Part shown: positions 34,520 to 42,606 of the stretch, in pieces
Layout of the letters: every line of letters starts with the position of its first letter
Numbering within the stretch: position 1 is the first letter of the stretch
Source of the DNA: Streptomyces dengpaensis
GTDB taxonomy: Bacteria; Actinomycetota; Actinomycetes; Streptomycetales; Streptomycetaceae
Direction: 5' to 3'
Assembly (NCBI RefSeq): GCF_002946835.1
Contig: NZ_CP026652.1
Span: 5,332,001 to 5,396,000, forward strand
Length of the DNA: 64,000 bases
The notes under the pieces: model-generated
Databases searched by the model: none
Seen by the model: the letters and a program-made list of their open reading frames with translations, nothing else
What the model was told of the DNA's origin: nothing
Position numbers and translations under genes: made by a program

Positions 34520-36955
34520 GTGGCCGCTCAGGCTCAGCAGGAAACCGCGCTCGACTCGGTCCACGATTCCGTACGGGACCGGGAGATCAGCGTCGAACAG
34601 GAACATCTCGACCGGGTGTACCGGCGCCTCGAGGAGAAGATCGACGAGGCGGAGTTCCTGATGAACGACGCCGCCCAGCGCGGTCAGGTCGGTACGCCGG
34701 GGGCGCTCGCGGAGCGCGACGCCCAGGTGTTCCGGGCGGGAATCCACCTCAACCGCCTGAACAACGAGTTCGAGGACTTCCTCTTCGGCCGGATTGACCT
34801 GCTTCAGGGCAAGGACGGCAAGAAGGGTCCGGACGGCGCGTACACGGCGGTGGAACCGGCCGAGGGCGCGGTGCGGGACGACAACACCGCGGACATCGCG
34901 GAGACGCTCCACATCGGCCGTATCGGCGTACTGGACGCGGATTACGCCCCCCTGGTGATCGACTGGCGGGCGCCCGCGGCGGCCCCCTTCTACCGCTCGA
35001 CCCCGGTCGACCCGGGCCGTGTCGTACGCCGCCGGGTCATCCGCTCCAAGGGCCGCAAGGTCCTCGGCGTCGAGGATGACCTGATGCGCCCGGAGCTGAA
35101 GGCCTCCCTCGACGGCCGCGAACTCCCGGCGATCGGCGACGGTGCCCTCATGGCCGCGCTCGGCCAGGCCCGCAGCCACACCATGCGCGACATCGTGGCG
35201 TCGATCCAGGCCGAGCAGGACCTCGTGATCCGTGCCCCCGCCGCCTCCGTCACGTACGTGGAGGGCGGCCCCGGCACGGGCAAGACGGCGGTGGCCCTGC
35301 ACCGCGCCGCCTACCTCCTCTACCAGGACCGCCGCCGCTACGCGGGCGGCATCCTGATCGTCTCGCCCACCCCCCTGCTGGTCGCCTACACCGAGGGCGT
35401 CCTCCCCTCCCTCGGCGAGGAGGGCCAGGTCGCCATCCGCGCGATCGGCTCCCTCGTCGACGGCGCGGAGGCCACCCTGTACGACTCCCCGCAGGTGGCC
35501 CGCGCCAAGGGCTCGTACCGGATGCTCAAGGTGCTGCGGAAGGCGGCGCGGGGCGTGCTCGAGCCGGGGCCGAACGGGGCGCGGGCGGGCGGCGCCGAGC
35601 AGCTCGCCCTCGGCGGCGAGGCCGGTGGGGCCGACAGGGCCGGCGGGGCAGGGCCGTGGGCCCGTGACGGCCGTGGCGCCGATGGCGTTCCCACGCGGCT
35701 TCGCGTCGTCGCCTTCGGACGGCGGCTCGAGCTGGAGGCCGCCGAGCTGGACCGCATCCGGCGCAACGCGCTCAGCGGGACCGCGCCGGTCAACCTGTTG
35801 CGGCCGCGTGCGCGCAAGCTGCTGCTCGACGCGTTGTGGACGCAGTCGGGCGCCGGTACGCGGCACGCGGACCCGGAACTGGCCGCCGAGCTGCGGTCGT
35901 CGTTCGACGAGGACATCACGTCCGAGGACAGTTTCATCGCGTTCCTGGACGCGTGGTGGCCTGAGCTGACCCCGCGGGATGTCCTTGCCGCCATGGCCGA
36001 CGAGCGGCGGCTCGGGCGCTGGGCCCGGCGGATCCTCAACCCCGGCGAGGTCCGCCGGGTGGCGCGCTCGCTCAAGCGGGACGGGCTCTCCGTGCACGAC
36101 GTGGCCATGCTCGACGAGCTCCAGGCGATCCTCGGCACACCCGCGCGCCCCAGGAAGCGCCGCGACCTCGATCCGCTCGACCAGCTCAGCGGCCTCGAGG
36201 AGCTGATGCCCGTACGCGAGGAGTCGCAGCGCGAGCGCGCCGAGCGGCTCGCGCAGGAGCGGACCGAGTACGCGCACGTCATCGTCGACGAGGCGCAGGA
36301 CCTCACGCCCATGCAGTGGCGGATGGTCGGGCGGCGGGGGCGTCATGCCACCTGGACCGTCGTCGGGGACCCGGCGCAGTCGTCCTGGTCCGACCCGGAC
36401 GAGGCCGCCGAGGCCCGCGACGAGGCACTCGGGACCCGTCCCCGGCGCCGTTTCACCCTCACCGTCAACTACCGAAACCCCGCCGAGATCGCCGAGCTGG
36501 CCGCCAAGGTCCTCGCCCTCGCCATGCCGGGCTCACAGTCCCCGTCGGCCGTACGGTCCACGGGCGTCGAGCCCCGTTTTGTGACAACGAACAATGGACA
36601 CAGCGCCGTCGTACGGGACTCGACGGCGCAGACGGTCAGGCAGGAGGCCGCACGGCTGCTCGACCGCGTCGACGGCACGGTCGGTGTCGTCGTCGCCATG
36701 AACCGCCGCGAGGAGGCCCGGCGCTGGCTGGCCGGGCTCGGCGACCGCGTGGTGGCGCTCGGCAGCCTGGAGGCGAAGGGACTGGAGTACGACGCGACGG
36801 TCGTCGTCTCGCCGGCGGAGATCGCCGACGAGTCACCGGCGGGCCTGCGCGTCCTGTACGTCGCCCTGACCCGCGCCACCCAGCAGCTGACCCTCGTCTC
36901 GGGCGACCGCGACGAGCCGGACGGGCACGGGGTGCCGGATCTTCTGCGGGACTGA
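34520..36955 (+). CDS. helD: HelD/HelR-like UvrD-type ATPase acting on RNA polymerase
   Basis: 811 aa. The N-terminal coiled-coil arm (about 20-110) is typical of HelD. Walker A GGPGTGKTA has K255. Walker B is HVIVDEAQDLTPMQWR, and later superfamily 1 motifs are VVGDPAQSSW, FTLTVNYRNP, LGSLEAKGLEYD and YVALTRATQQ. HelD proteins bind RNA polymerase and pry off stalled nucleic acid; some Streptomyces members protect against rifamycins. A Gly/Ala-rich low-complexity stretch (about 355-395) interrupts the 1A/1B region and may be strain-specific. GTG 34520 has GAAGGGGG upstream, within a hairpin. Confidence 0.88.
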   Translation: MAAQAQQETALDSVHDSVRDREISVEQEHLDRVYRRLEEKIDEAEFLMNDAAQRGQVGTPGALAERDAQVFRAGIHLNRLNNEFEDFLFGRIDLLQGKDGKKGPDGAYTAVEPAEGAVRDDNTADIAETLHIGRIGVLDADYAPLVIDWRAPAAAPFYRSTPVDPGRVVRRRVIRSKGRKVLGVEDDLMRPELKASLDGRELPAIGDGALMAALGQARSHTMRDIVASIQAEQDLVIRAPAASVTYVEGGPGTGKTAVALHRAAYLLYQDRRRYAGGILIVSPTPLLVAYTEGVLPSLGEEGQVAIRAIGSLVDGAEATLYDSPQVARAKGSYRMLKVLRKAARGVLEPGPNGARAGGAEQLALGGEAGGADRAGGAGPWARDGRGADGVPTRLRVVAFGRRLELEAAELDRIRRNALSGTAPVNLLRPRARKLLLDALWTQSGAGTRHADPELAAELRSSFDEDITSEDSFIAFLDAWWPELTPRDVLAAMADERRLGRWARRILNPGEVRRVARSLKRDGLSVHDVAMLDELQAILGTPARPRKRRDLDPLDQLSGLEELMPVREESQRERAERLAQERTEYAHVIVDEAQDLTPMQWRMVGRRGRHATWTVVGDPAQSSWSDPDEAAEARDEALGTRPRRRFTLTVNYRNPAEIAELAAKVLALAMPGSQSPSAVRSTGVEPRFVTTNNGHSAVVRDSTAQTVRQEAARLLDRVDGTVGVVVAMNRREEARRWLAGLGDRVVALGSLEAKGLEYDATVVVSPAEIADESPAGLRVLYVALTRATQQLTLVSGDRDEPDGHGVPDLLRD

Positions 36956-37032
36956 GTTCCGGTGTCCGGCCGGGACTGAGCTCCGGAGGGAGCTCGGACG
37001 GAGCCCGTGGCCCTGAAATGAACTTCCGGTAC

Positions 37033-37060
37033 GGGAATGGCCTTACGGGAACTGTTTGTT
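37033..37060 (+). promoter_or_regulatory. Possible ECF (SigR-type) promoter for the small RNA
   Basis: GGGAAT at 37033-37038 and GTT at 37058-37060, 19 bases apart, resemble the GGGAAT-N18-GTT promoters of the thiol-oxidative stress sigma factor SigR. TAGCCT at 37060-37065 could instead be a vegetative -10. Either would start a transcript near 37068. Confidence 0.35.
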
Positions 37061-37069
37061 AGCCTGGGT

Positions 37070-37207
37070 GTGACACCGGCCCGATCCAAGCCCCCGGGCC
37101 CAACCTTCGTCGCTACGAGCGACCACTTGCCGCGAGGCGAGCATGGCGGGTCGGTGTCACTGAACACCCAAGAGGTCCACGTCACCGTGTGACGTGGACC
37201 TCTTTTC
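37070..37207 (+). ncRNA. Candidate structured small RNA with its own terminator
   Basis: A 13-bp closing stem (37070-37082 with 37148-37160, one G-U) encloses two hairpins: GTCGC/GCGAC at 37109-37123 and CTTGCC/GGCGAG at 37126-37141. A perfect terminator follows at 37170-37204. No open frame of merit lies inside. The gap is flanked by helD and the malic enzyme gene. I recall a small RNA reported after the helD homologue of S. coelicolor (scr2952), but cannot confirm it. An untranslated leader of the malic enzyme gene that attenuates is the alternative. Confidence 0.6.
37170..37206 (+). terminator. Strong rho-independent terminator
   Basis: Perfect 16-bp stem (37170-37185 with 37189-37204) with loop CGT, ending in TTTT. 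It comes after the candidate small RNA and 127 bases before the malic enzyme start. Confidence 0.92.
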
Positions 37208-37332
37208 GTTGCGAACAAAACGTTCGCAACCCGGTGCGGCTAGCACGTACTCGGCAGTAGGTGCGACGATCGGACGGCATACCCGCGATACCCGCGGCAC
37301 AGCAGTACTCGGTGAAAGCAGAGGAAGTCGGC

Positions 37333-38766
37333 ATGGCAACGGCGCCCAGCGTCTCCTACTCGATGACGGTCCGGCTGGAGGTGCCCGCGAGCGGAACCGC
37401 GGTCTCCCAGCTCACCACGGCCGTCGAGTCCCACGGAGGCTCGGTGACCGGCCTCGACGTGACCGCCTCCGGCCACGAGAAGCTCCGTATCGACGTCACC
37501 ATCGCCGCGACCTCCACCGCGCACGCGGACGAGATCGTCGAGCAGCTGCGCACCATCGAGGGCGTCACACTCGGCAAGGTCTCCGACCGTACGTTCCTCA
37601 TGCACCTCGGCGGCAAGATCGAGATGGCGTCGAAGCATCCGATCCGCAACCGTGACGACCTGTCCATGATCTACACCCCGGGCGTGGCCCGCGTGTGCAT
37701 GGCGATCGCCGAGAACCCCGAGGACGCCCGCCGCCTCACCATCAAGCGCAATTCCGTTGCGGTCGTGACGGACGGCTCCGCGGTGCTGGGCCTCGGCAAC
37801 ATCGGCCCCAAGGCCGCCCTGCCCGTCATGGAGGGCAAGGCGGCCCTCTTCAAGCGCTTCGCCGGCATCGACGCCTGGCCGCTGTGCCTGGACACCCAGG
37901 ACACCGACGCGATCGTCGAGATCGTGAAGGCCATCGCCCCCGGCTTCGCGGGCATCAACCTGGAGGACATCTCCGCGCCGCGCTGCTTCGAGATCGAGGC
38001 CCGCCTCCGCGAGGCCCTCGACATCCCCGTCTTCCACGACGACCAGCACGGCACCGCCATCGTCGTCCTCGCCGCCCTGACCAACGCCCTGCGCGTCGCG
38101 GGCAAGGCCATGGGCGACATCCGTGTCGTCATGTCCGGCGCGGGAGCCGCCGGTACGGCCATCCTCAAGCTGCTGATCGCAGCGGGCGTCAAGAACGCCG
38201 TCGTCGCCGACATCCACGGCGTCGTGCACGCGGACCGCCCGGACCTGGTCGACGCGGCGTCCGACTCGCCGCTGCGCTGGGTCGCCGACAACACCAACCC
38301 CGAGGGCCTCACGGGCACCCTGAAGGAGGCCGTCCGCGGCGCCGACGTCTTCATCGGCGTCTCCGCCCCGAACGTGCTCGACGGCGACGACGTGGCCGCC
38401 ATGGCCGAGGACGCCATCGTGTTCGCGCTTGCGAACCCCGACCCCGAGGTCGACCCGGCAATCGCCCGTCAGACGGCGGCAGTTGTGGCCACCGGCCGCT
38501 CCGACTTCCCCAATCAGATCAACAACGTCCTGGTCTTCCCGGGTGTCTTCCGCGGCCTCCTGGACGCCCAGTCGCGTACGGTCAACACGGAGATGATGCT
38601 GGCCGCGGCGACCGCCCTCGCGGACGTGGTCACCGAGGACGAGCTCAACCCGAACTACATCATCCCGAGCGTCTTCAACGACAAGGTCGCGGGCGCGGTC
38701 GCCGGAGCGGTGCGCAATGCCGCGCGGGCGGCCGGGGTGACGGAGGCGGGCAACAACAGCGTGTGA
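37333..38766 (+). CDS. NAD(P)-dependent malic enzyme with N-terminal ACT domain
   Basis: 477 aa. Residues about 8-85 form an ACT-like domain (YSMTVRLEVPASGTAVSQL), which suggests amino-acid control. The malic enzyme core follows: MIYTPGVARVCMAI, NSVAVVTDGSAVLGLGNIG, the metal site region GINLEDISAPRCFEIE, FHDDQHGTAIV, the Rossmann motif MSGAGAAGTAI, and NNVLVFPGVFRG. It converts malate to pyruvate and CO2. ATG 37333 has GAGGAAG upstream. Cofactor choice cannot be told from sequence alone; the S. coelicolor neighbour at this locus is, as I recall, the NAD enzyme. Confidence 0.93.
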   Translation: MATAPSVSYSMTVRLEVPASGTAVSQLTTAVESHGGSVTGLDVTASGHEKLRIDVTIAATSTAHADEIVEQLRTIEGVTLGKVSDRTFLMHLGGKIEMASKHPIRNRDDLSMIYTPGVARVCMAIAENPEDARRLTIKRNSVAVVTDGSAVLGLGNIGPKAALPVMEGKAALFKRFAGIDAWPLCLDTQDTDAIVEIVKAIAPGFAGINLEDISAPRCFEIEARLREALDIPVFHDDQHGTAIVVLAALTNALRVAGKAMGDIRVVMSGAGAAGTAILKLLIAAGVKNAVVADIHGVVHADRPDLVDAASDSPLRWVADNTNPEGLTGTLKEAVRGADVFIGVSAPNVLDGDDVAAMAEDAIVFALANPDPEVDPAIARQTAAVVATGRSDFPNQINNVLVFPGVFRGLLDAQSRTVNTEMMLAAATALADVVTEDELNPNYIIPSVFNDKVAGAVAGAVRNAARAAGVTEAGNNSV

Positions 38767-39134
38767 CGGAGGCGGACCACAACGGCATGTGAACGCGGCA
38801 GTGAAGCCTCTGTGACGGGTGCCACGACCGCCCGGGAGCCCGGCGCGTCGTGGGCCCCGGGCCTGTGGCCGCCTTTAGGGTGGCGGCCAGGCTCAGGCCG
38901 CTTTCCGGGCCTTTTCGTGTGACTCCCAAGGGTGTCCGTGTGACTCCCAGGGGTGCCGGATTGGCTTTCCCGCCGCAGGTGGGGGCAGGATGCGTCTTCG
39001 GGCGCGAGGGTCCGGCTACGGACCCGGGTCCGGGGACCGACCGAGGACCCTGGCAGCATCGGCTTCACTGTGCCCGATATGCGGCTCCGCCGCGAGGCAC
39101 GCCTCAACAGCAAGAAGAACACGGGAGTAACAAC
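38767..39134. other. Gene-free region upstream of hupA
   Basis: 368 bases without a convincing gene. An 8-bp hairpin at 38866-38889 may end the malic enzyme transcript, and the phrase GTGTGACTCCCA occurs twice about 20 bases apart near 38920-38950. The right part should contain the hupA promoter. Confidence 0.4.
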
Positions 39135-39416
39135 ATGAACCGCAGTGAGCTGGTGGCCGCGCTGGCCGACCGCGCCGAGGTGACCCGCAAGGACGCCGAC
39201 GCCGTTCTGGCCGCGTTCGCCGAGACCGTCGGCGAGATCGTCGCCAAGGGCGACGAGAAGGTCACCATCCCCGGCTTCCTGACCTTCGAGCGCACCCACC
39301 GTGCCGCTCGTACCGCGCGTAACCCGCAGACCGGCGACCCGATCCAGATCCCGGCCGGCTACAGCGTGAAGGTCTCCGCGGGCAGCAAGCTCAAGGAAGC
39401 CGCCAAGGGCAAGTAA
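39135..39416 (+). CDS. hupA: HU family nucleoid protein
   Basis: 93 aa, the length of the short Streptomyces HU (HupA). Helical N-terminus MNRSELVAALADRAEVTRKD, the turn GDEKVTIPGFLTFE, and the DNA-binding arm with RTARNPQTGDPIQIPAGY are all present; the Pro in NPQTGD intercalates in DNA. It compacts and bends chromosomal DNA. ATG 39135 has GGGAG at 39123-39127. A terminator follows 58 bases later. The Lys-rich-tailed HU paralogue (HupS) is a different gene. Confidence 0.95.
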   Translation: MNRSELVAALADRAEVTRKDADAVLAAFAETVGEIVAKGDEKVTIPGFLTFERTHRAARTARNPQTGDPIQIPAGYSVKVSAGSKLKEAAKGK

Positions 39417-39474
39417 GCCCCTCCTGTACGTGCCTGTACGCCACGGGACGCGTACGAGGACGCGATAACGCCAA

Positions 39475-39503
39475 GGGGCGGCCCCTTCACAGGGGGCCGC
39501 CCC
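39475..39503. terminator. Terminator of hupA
   Basis: 11-bp perfect stem (39475-39485 with 39493-39503, loop of 7). It can also catch transcription leaving the murA repeat array from the other side. Confidence 0.8.
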
Positions 39504-39547
39504 ATCGTCGTACGCAGCGGCGTCCGTGCGTCGTCGCGACGAGTGGC

Positions 39548-40025
39548 TCAGCCGAGAGCCTTCCCCGGCAGTTCGACCTTTGCCCCAAGCTCAACCAACT
39601 TCTCCATGCTGTGTCTATCCGGGGGATAACCCCCGGACCCCCAGCCGAGACCGGTGCTCCGGGCCGGAGCGGGAAGGCTGCTGCGGCTAGCCGAGAGCCT
39701 TCCCCGGCAGTTCGACCTTTGCCCCAAGCTCAACCAACTTCTCCATGCTGTGTCTATCCGGGGGATAACCCCCGGACCCCCAGCCGAGACCGGTGCTCCG
39801 GCCCGGAGGGGGAAGGCTGCTGCGGCTAGCCGAGAGCCTTCCCCGGCAGTTCGACCTTTGCCCCAAGCTCAACCAACTTCTCCATGCTGTGTCTATCCGG
39901 GGGATAACCCCCGGACCCCCAGCCGAGACCGGTGCTCCGGCCCGGAGGGGGAAGGCTGCTGCGGCTAGCCGAGAGCCTTCCCCGGCAGTTCGACCTTCGC
40001 CCCAAGCTCAACCAACTTCTCCATG
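39548..40025 (-). repeat. 139-bp tandem array made from the murA 3' end
   Basis: Three head-to-tail units begin at 39548, 39687 and 39826, and the true murA end begins at 39965. Each unit holds 61 bases identical or nearly so to the last 19 codons and stop of murA (peptide MEKLVELGAKVELPGKALG) plus a 78-base spacer. The spacer contains a perfect 8-bp hairpin TCCGGGGG/CCCCCGGA (39618-39637, 39757-39776, 39896-39915). The distal unit ends in TGA, the other two and murA itself in TAG. Units differ at only a few positions. Confidence 0.93.
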
Positions 40026-41305
40026 AAGTTCTCGTAGCCGCGGTTGATGAGGTCGATGCCGTGCACCCGGGACGTGCCCTGGGCCGCCAGCGCCGCGATG
40101 AGGTATGAGAAGCCGCCGCGCAGGTCGGGGATGACCAGGTCGGCGCCCTGCAGCTTGGTGGGGCCCGAAACGACCGCGGAGTGCAGGAAGTTGCGCTGGC
40201 CGAAGCGGCAGTTCGAGCCGCCGAGGCACTCGCGGTAGAGCTGGATGTGCGCGCCCATCTGGTTGAGCGCGGAGGTGAAGCCGAGGCGGGACTCGTACAC
40301 CGTCTCGTGGATGATCGACAGGCCCGTCGCCTGCGTCAGGGCGACGACCAGCGGCTGCTGCCAGTCGGTCTGGAAACCGGGGTGGACGTCCGTCTCCAGG
40401 GCGATCGACTTCAGCTGGCTGCCCGGGTGCCAGAAGCGGATGCCCTCGTCGTCGATCTCGAAGGCGCCGCCCACCTTGCGGTAGGTGTTCAGGAACGTCA
40501 TCATCGACCGCTGCTGGGCGCCGCGGACGTAGATGTTGCCCTCGGTCGCCAGCGCCGCGGACGCCCAGGAGGCGGCCTCCAGGCGGTCCGGGATGGCCGC
40601 GTGGGTGTAGCCGCCGAGCGAGTCGACACCCGTGATGCGGATCGTCCGGTCGGTGTCCATGGCGATGATCGCGCCCATCTTCTGCAGAACGCAGATGAGG
40701 TCCTCGATCTCGGGCTCCACGGCGGCGTTGGCGAGCTCGGTGACGCCCTCCGCCAGAACGGCCGTCAGCAGCACCTGCTCGGTGGCGCCGACGGACGGGT
40801 ACGGCAGCCGGATCTTGGTGCCGCGCAGCCGCTGCGGGGCCTCCAGGTACTGGCCGTCCGCCCGCTTCTCGATCCTCGCGCCGAACTGCCGCAGCACCTC
40901 GAAGTGGAAGTCGATCGGCCGGCCGCCGATGTCGCAGCCGCCGAGGCCCGGGATGAACGCGTGCCCGAGGCGGTGCAGGAGCGGGCCGCAGAAGAGGATC
41001 GGGATACGGCTCGAACCCGCGTGGGCGTCGATGTCGGCGACGTTCGCGCTCTCGACGTGCGACGGGTCGAGCACCAGCTCGCCCGGCTCCTCACCCGGAC
41101 GCACCGTCACGCCGTGCAGCTGCAGCAGCCCGCGGACGACGCGCACGTCGCGGATGTCGGGAACATTGCGCAGCCGGCTCGGCGCGCTGCCCAACAGGGC
41201 GGCGACCATGGCCTTGGGTACGAGATTCTTCGCACCGCGGACACGGATCTCGCCCTCAAGCGGGGTTCCGCCGTGGACAAGCAGGACATCGTCGTTGACG
41301 GTCAT
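39965..41305 (-). CDS. murA: UDP-N-acetylglucosamine 1-carboxyvinyltransferase (MurA)
   Basis: 446 aa, first committed step of peptidoglycan synthesis: transfer of enolpyruvate from PEP to UDP-GlcNAc. The conserved Lys is in RGAKNLVPKAM, and the catalytic Cys is C124 in GLGGCDIGGRPIDFHFE (the residue attacked by fosfomycin). Its presence predicts sensitivity rather than the Asp-variant resistance. ATG 41305. Streptomyces often have two MurA-like proteins, so this may be one of two. The last 19 codons are repeated three more times downstream. Confidence 0.93.
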   Translation of the reverse strand: MTVNDDVLLVHGGTPLEGEIRVRGAKNLVPKAMVAALLGSAPSRLRNVPDIRDVRVVRGLLQLHGVTVRPGEEPGELVLDPSHVESANVADIDAHAGSSRIPILFCGPLLHRLGHAFIPGLGGCDIGGRPIDFHFEVLRQFGARIEKRADGQYLEAPQRLRGTKIRLPYPSVGATEQVLLTAVLAEGVTELANAAVEPEIEDLICVLQKMGAIIAMDTDRTIRITGVDSLGGYTHAAIPDRLEAASWASAALATEGNIYVRGAQQRSMMTFLNTYRKVGGAFEIDDEGIRFWHPGSQLKSIALETDVHPGFQTDWQQPLVVALTQATGLSIIHETVYESRLGFTSALNQMGAHIQLYRECLGGSNCRFGQRNFLHSAVVSGPTKLQGADLVIPDLRGGFSYLIAALAAQGTSRVHGIDLINRGYENFMEKLVELGAKVELPGKALG

Positions 41306-41585
41306 GTATCTCGCGTTCCGGTGAGTTGGGCAGGTGTGAGTCGTGGCATGCCCATGTTGCGGGAGCCGAGGAGAAGCGTAATGGCCGCCTACCCCCCCTC
41401 AGTAAGCCCAAGGGCGGCTCAGCAACGTCATAGCTTTGCCACAACACGAACCGTGCCGAATCGGGCACACGGGGTCACCGGTACGGGAGTGCGCGCGGGG
41501 GGTGCTTCTCTGCGCCCGAGCTGCATTCGCGGGGTTACGGGTATTGGCTCCCCGCTCATGGCGAAGATGCGGGATCATGTCTGGC

Positions 41586-42158
41586 ATGACCGAGGTGTCC
41601 TCGCTCACAGGGCGGCTGCTCGTGGCCACGCCCGCCCTGGCGGACCCGAACTTCGACCGCGCTGTGGTGCTGCTCCTCGACCACGACGAGGAGGGCTCGC
41701 TCGGTGTCGTCCTCAACCGCCCGACCCCGGTGGACGTCGGCGACATCCTGGAGGCCTGGGCGGACCTGACAGGCGAACCCGGCGTCGTCTTCCAGGGCGG
41801 CCCGGTGTCGCTGGACTCGGCGCTGGGCGTCGCGGTCATCCCGGGCGGCGCGTCCAGTGAAGGCGCACCCCTCGGCTGGCGGCGCGTCCACGGCGCGATC
41901 GGTCTCGTCGACCTGGAGGCCCCGCCAGAACTCCTCGCCTCGGCCCTCGGCTCCCTGCGCATCTTCGCGGGATACGCGGGCTGGGGCCCCGGCCAGCTGG
42001 AGGACGAACTCGTCGAGGGCGCCTGGTACGTCGTCGAATCCGAACCCGGAGACGTCTCCTCCCCGTCCCCCGAACGCCTCTGGCGCGAGGTCCTGCGCCG
42101 CCAGCGCAACGAGCTCGCGATGGTGGCGACGTACCCGGACGACCCTTCTCTCAACTGA
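41586..42158 (+). CDS. YqgE/AlgH family protein
   Basis: 190 aa. It begins MTEVSSLTGRLLVATPALAD and has the family motifs FDRAVVLLLDHDEEGSLGVVLNRP and FQGGPV, then FAGYAGWGPGQLEDEL. The family is widespread; no catalytic role is established. ATG 41586 gives the usual N-terminus; ATG 41577 would add three residues. A DUF3039 gene follows 29 bases on. The gap to murA (41306-41585) should hold both divergent promoters; I see nothing else in it. Confidence 0.92.
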   Translation: MTEVSSLTGRLLVATPALADPNFDRAVVLLLDHDEEGSLGVVLNRPTPVDVGDILEAWADLTGEPGVVFQGGPVSLDSALGVAVIPGGASSEGAPLGWRRVHGAIGLVDLEAPPELLASALGSLRIFAGYAGWGPGQLEDELVEGAWYVVESEPGDVSSPSPERLWREVLRRQRNELAMVATYPDDPSLN

Positions 42159-42187
42159 AGCGGGTGACCCCCAGTACCCTTGGCGTC

Positions 42188-42493
42188 ATGAGCACTCTTG
42201 AGCCTGAGACCCAGCCCCAGCGAGGCGCGGGGACGGGGACCCTCGTCGAGCCGACGCCGCAGGTGTCGCACGGCGACGGGGACCACGAGCGCTTCGCCCA
42301 CTACGTCCAGAAGGACAAGATCATGGCGAGCGCCCTCGACGGGACGCCCGTCGTGGCCCTCTGCGGCAAGGTGTGGGTCCCGGGCCGCGACCCGAAGAAG
42401 TACCCCGTGTGCCCCATGTGCAAGGAGATCTACGAGTCCATGGGCGCCGGCGGCGACAAGGGCAAGGACGGCAAGGGCGGCGACAAGAAGTAA
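42188..42493 (+). CDS. DUF3039 family small protein
   Basis: 101 aa. The conserved central part is FAHYVQKDKIMASALDGTPV followed by ALCGKVWVPGRDPKKYPVCPMC, with Cys residues placed like a zinc-binding site. The tail is Gly/Lys-rich and acidic. ATG 42188. It lies 29 bases after yqgE and is probably co-transcribed; a strong terminator follows. It is an actinobacterial family of unknown function. Confidence 0.85.
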   Translation: MSTLEPETQPQRGAGTGTLVEPTPQVSHGDGDHERFAHYVQKDKIMASALDGTPVVALCGKVWVPGRDPKKYPVCPMCKEIYESMGAGGDKGKDGKGGDKK

Positions 42494-42534
42494 CGCCGTC
42501 GCGCCCCTCGGCGCAGTACGCCGCGTAGACCGAG

Positions 42535-42573
42535 CAAGGCCGCGGCGCCCCGGTGCGGGGCGCCGCGGCCTTG
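42535..42573 (+). terminator. Terminator of the yqgE-DUF3039 unit
   Basis: Perfect 18-bp stem (42535-42552 with 42556-42573, loop GTG). Confidence 0.9.
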
Positions 42574-42606
42574 TCGTACCTGCTTGTCCGTACGTAGGGG
42601 TGGGGC

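Noticed and set aside
39548..40011. Three 61-codon minus-strand frames in the murA array as genes
   Set aside because: They are the same frame repeated because the DNA is repeated; only the last 19 codons are protein-like, and they copy MurA.
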